Assembly (NCBI GenBank): GCA_003533545.1
Contig: DQEK01000070.1
Coordinates: 1 to 5,657, forward strand
Origin: Acidobacteriota bacterium
GTDB lineage: Bacteria; Acidobacteriota; Vicinamibacteria; Vicinamibacterales; UBA8438
DNA: 5,657 nucleotides
Reading direction: 5' to 3'
Position 1 is the first letter of the stretch; the number at the start of each line of letters is the position of its first letter. The notes beneath the pieces are model-generated. The model was given only the letters and a program-made list of their open reading frames with translations, did no database searches and was not told the DNA's origin. Both the position numbers and the translations under genes were made by a program. Below, piece by piece: positions 5,596-5,657 of the stretch.

Positions 5596-5657
5596 ACCGT
5601 CGCTACGAAGATCTGACTGGCCCTGAGGTCGCCACCGAGATCTCCTCTTCCTCCATT
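5592..5657 (+). CDS. Start of a probable creatininase-family amidohydrolase, truncated by the window edge
   Basis: An ATG at 5592 overlaps the VOC stop (ATGA) and opens a frame of 22 codons to the window end. The visible protein starts MNRRYEDLTGPEVATEI and continues S-S-S-S-I. An N-terminus of the form 'R-(Y/W)-E-x-L-T-x-P-E-(V/I)-A' is typical of creatininase-family proteins (creatinine amidohydrolase, MftE, ArfB-like), where it comes shortly before a PVGSxEQHGPHLP motif that would lie just outside the window. The family hydrolyses cyclic amides or formamides using a binuclear metal centre. The call rests on a short stretch and is tentative. The coding assignment itself is supported by the 4-bp coupling and by G/C-biased third positions. 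If right, the window carries two different classes of C-N hydrolase, which supports a nitrogen-heterocycle role. Confidence 0.55.
   Translation, partial: MNRRYEDLTGPEVATEISSSSI

Noticed and set aside
1..5657. CRISPR arrays, tRNA or rRNA genes, IS elements, att sites or phage genes
   Set aside because: No regularly spaced repeats, tRNA-like cloverleaf, transposase motif or terminal inverted repeat flanked by direct repeats was found by eye on either strand.

Overview
The window looks like part of a high-GC actinobacterial chromosome (Actinomycetota; genus not resolved). Three things point there: strong G/C bias in third codon positions, GTG and TTG starts, and a luciferase-like oxidoreductase of the type that is abundant in F420-using actinobacteria. 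No ribosomal, tRNA, CRISPR, transposase or phage gene is visible. Coding density is very high: seven genes, two of them cut by the window edges, with only two intergenic gaps above 100 bp.

Layout. From the left, a luciferase-like monooxygenase/F420-dependent oxidoreductase (minus, 410 to beyond base 1, 3' end missing) is divergent from a two-gene plus-strand operon: a 2-oxoglutarate/Fe(II) oxygenase (547-1350) and a cytosine-deaminase-type amidohydrolase (1347-2585), which overlap by 4 bp. This operon converges, with only 15 bp between stop codons, on a two-gene minus-strand operon: a CrtI/phytoene-desaturase-like FAD oxidoreductase (5132-3507) followed by a short acyl-CoA-dehydrogenase-like protein (3452-2601). 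The minus operon is divergent from a second plus-strand operon: a small VOC/glyoxalase-fold protein (5236-5595), overlapped by 4 bp by a gene that runs off the right edge and begins like a creatininase-family amidohydrolase (5592 onward).

Regulatory DNA. Both divergent gaps (411-546 and 5133-5235) are locally AT-rich and carry dyad-symmetric sequence. The left gap holds a long imperfect inverted repeat (447-499) whose two arms look like mirror-image promoters. The right gap holds a near-perfect 25-bp palindrome (5146-5170) with a TGGT-C-ACCA core. Both gaps contain AACTAG-type elements, which suggests that one regulator could control all four transcription units. No regulator gene lies in the window.

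How the genes may work together (inference). Three classes of redox enzyme, one or two cyclic C-N hydrolases, an acyl-CoA-dehydrogenase-like protein and a VOC protein are set in four units around two paired promoters. This looks like a catabolic or biotransformation island for a small nitrogen-containing, perhaps heterocyclic, compound. Oxygenases would oxidise the substrate and amidohydrolases would open the ring or deaminate it. The substrate cannot be read from the sequence, and I do not recognise this gene combination as a described pathway.
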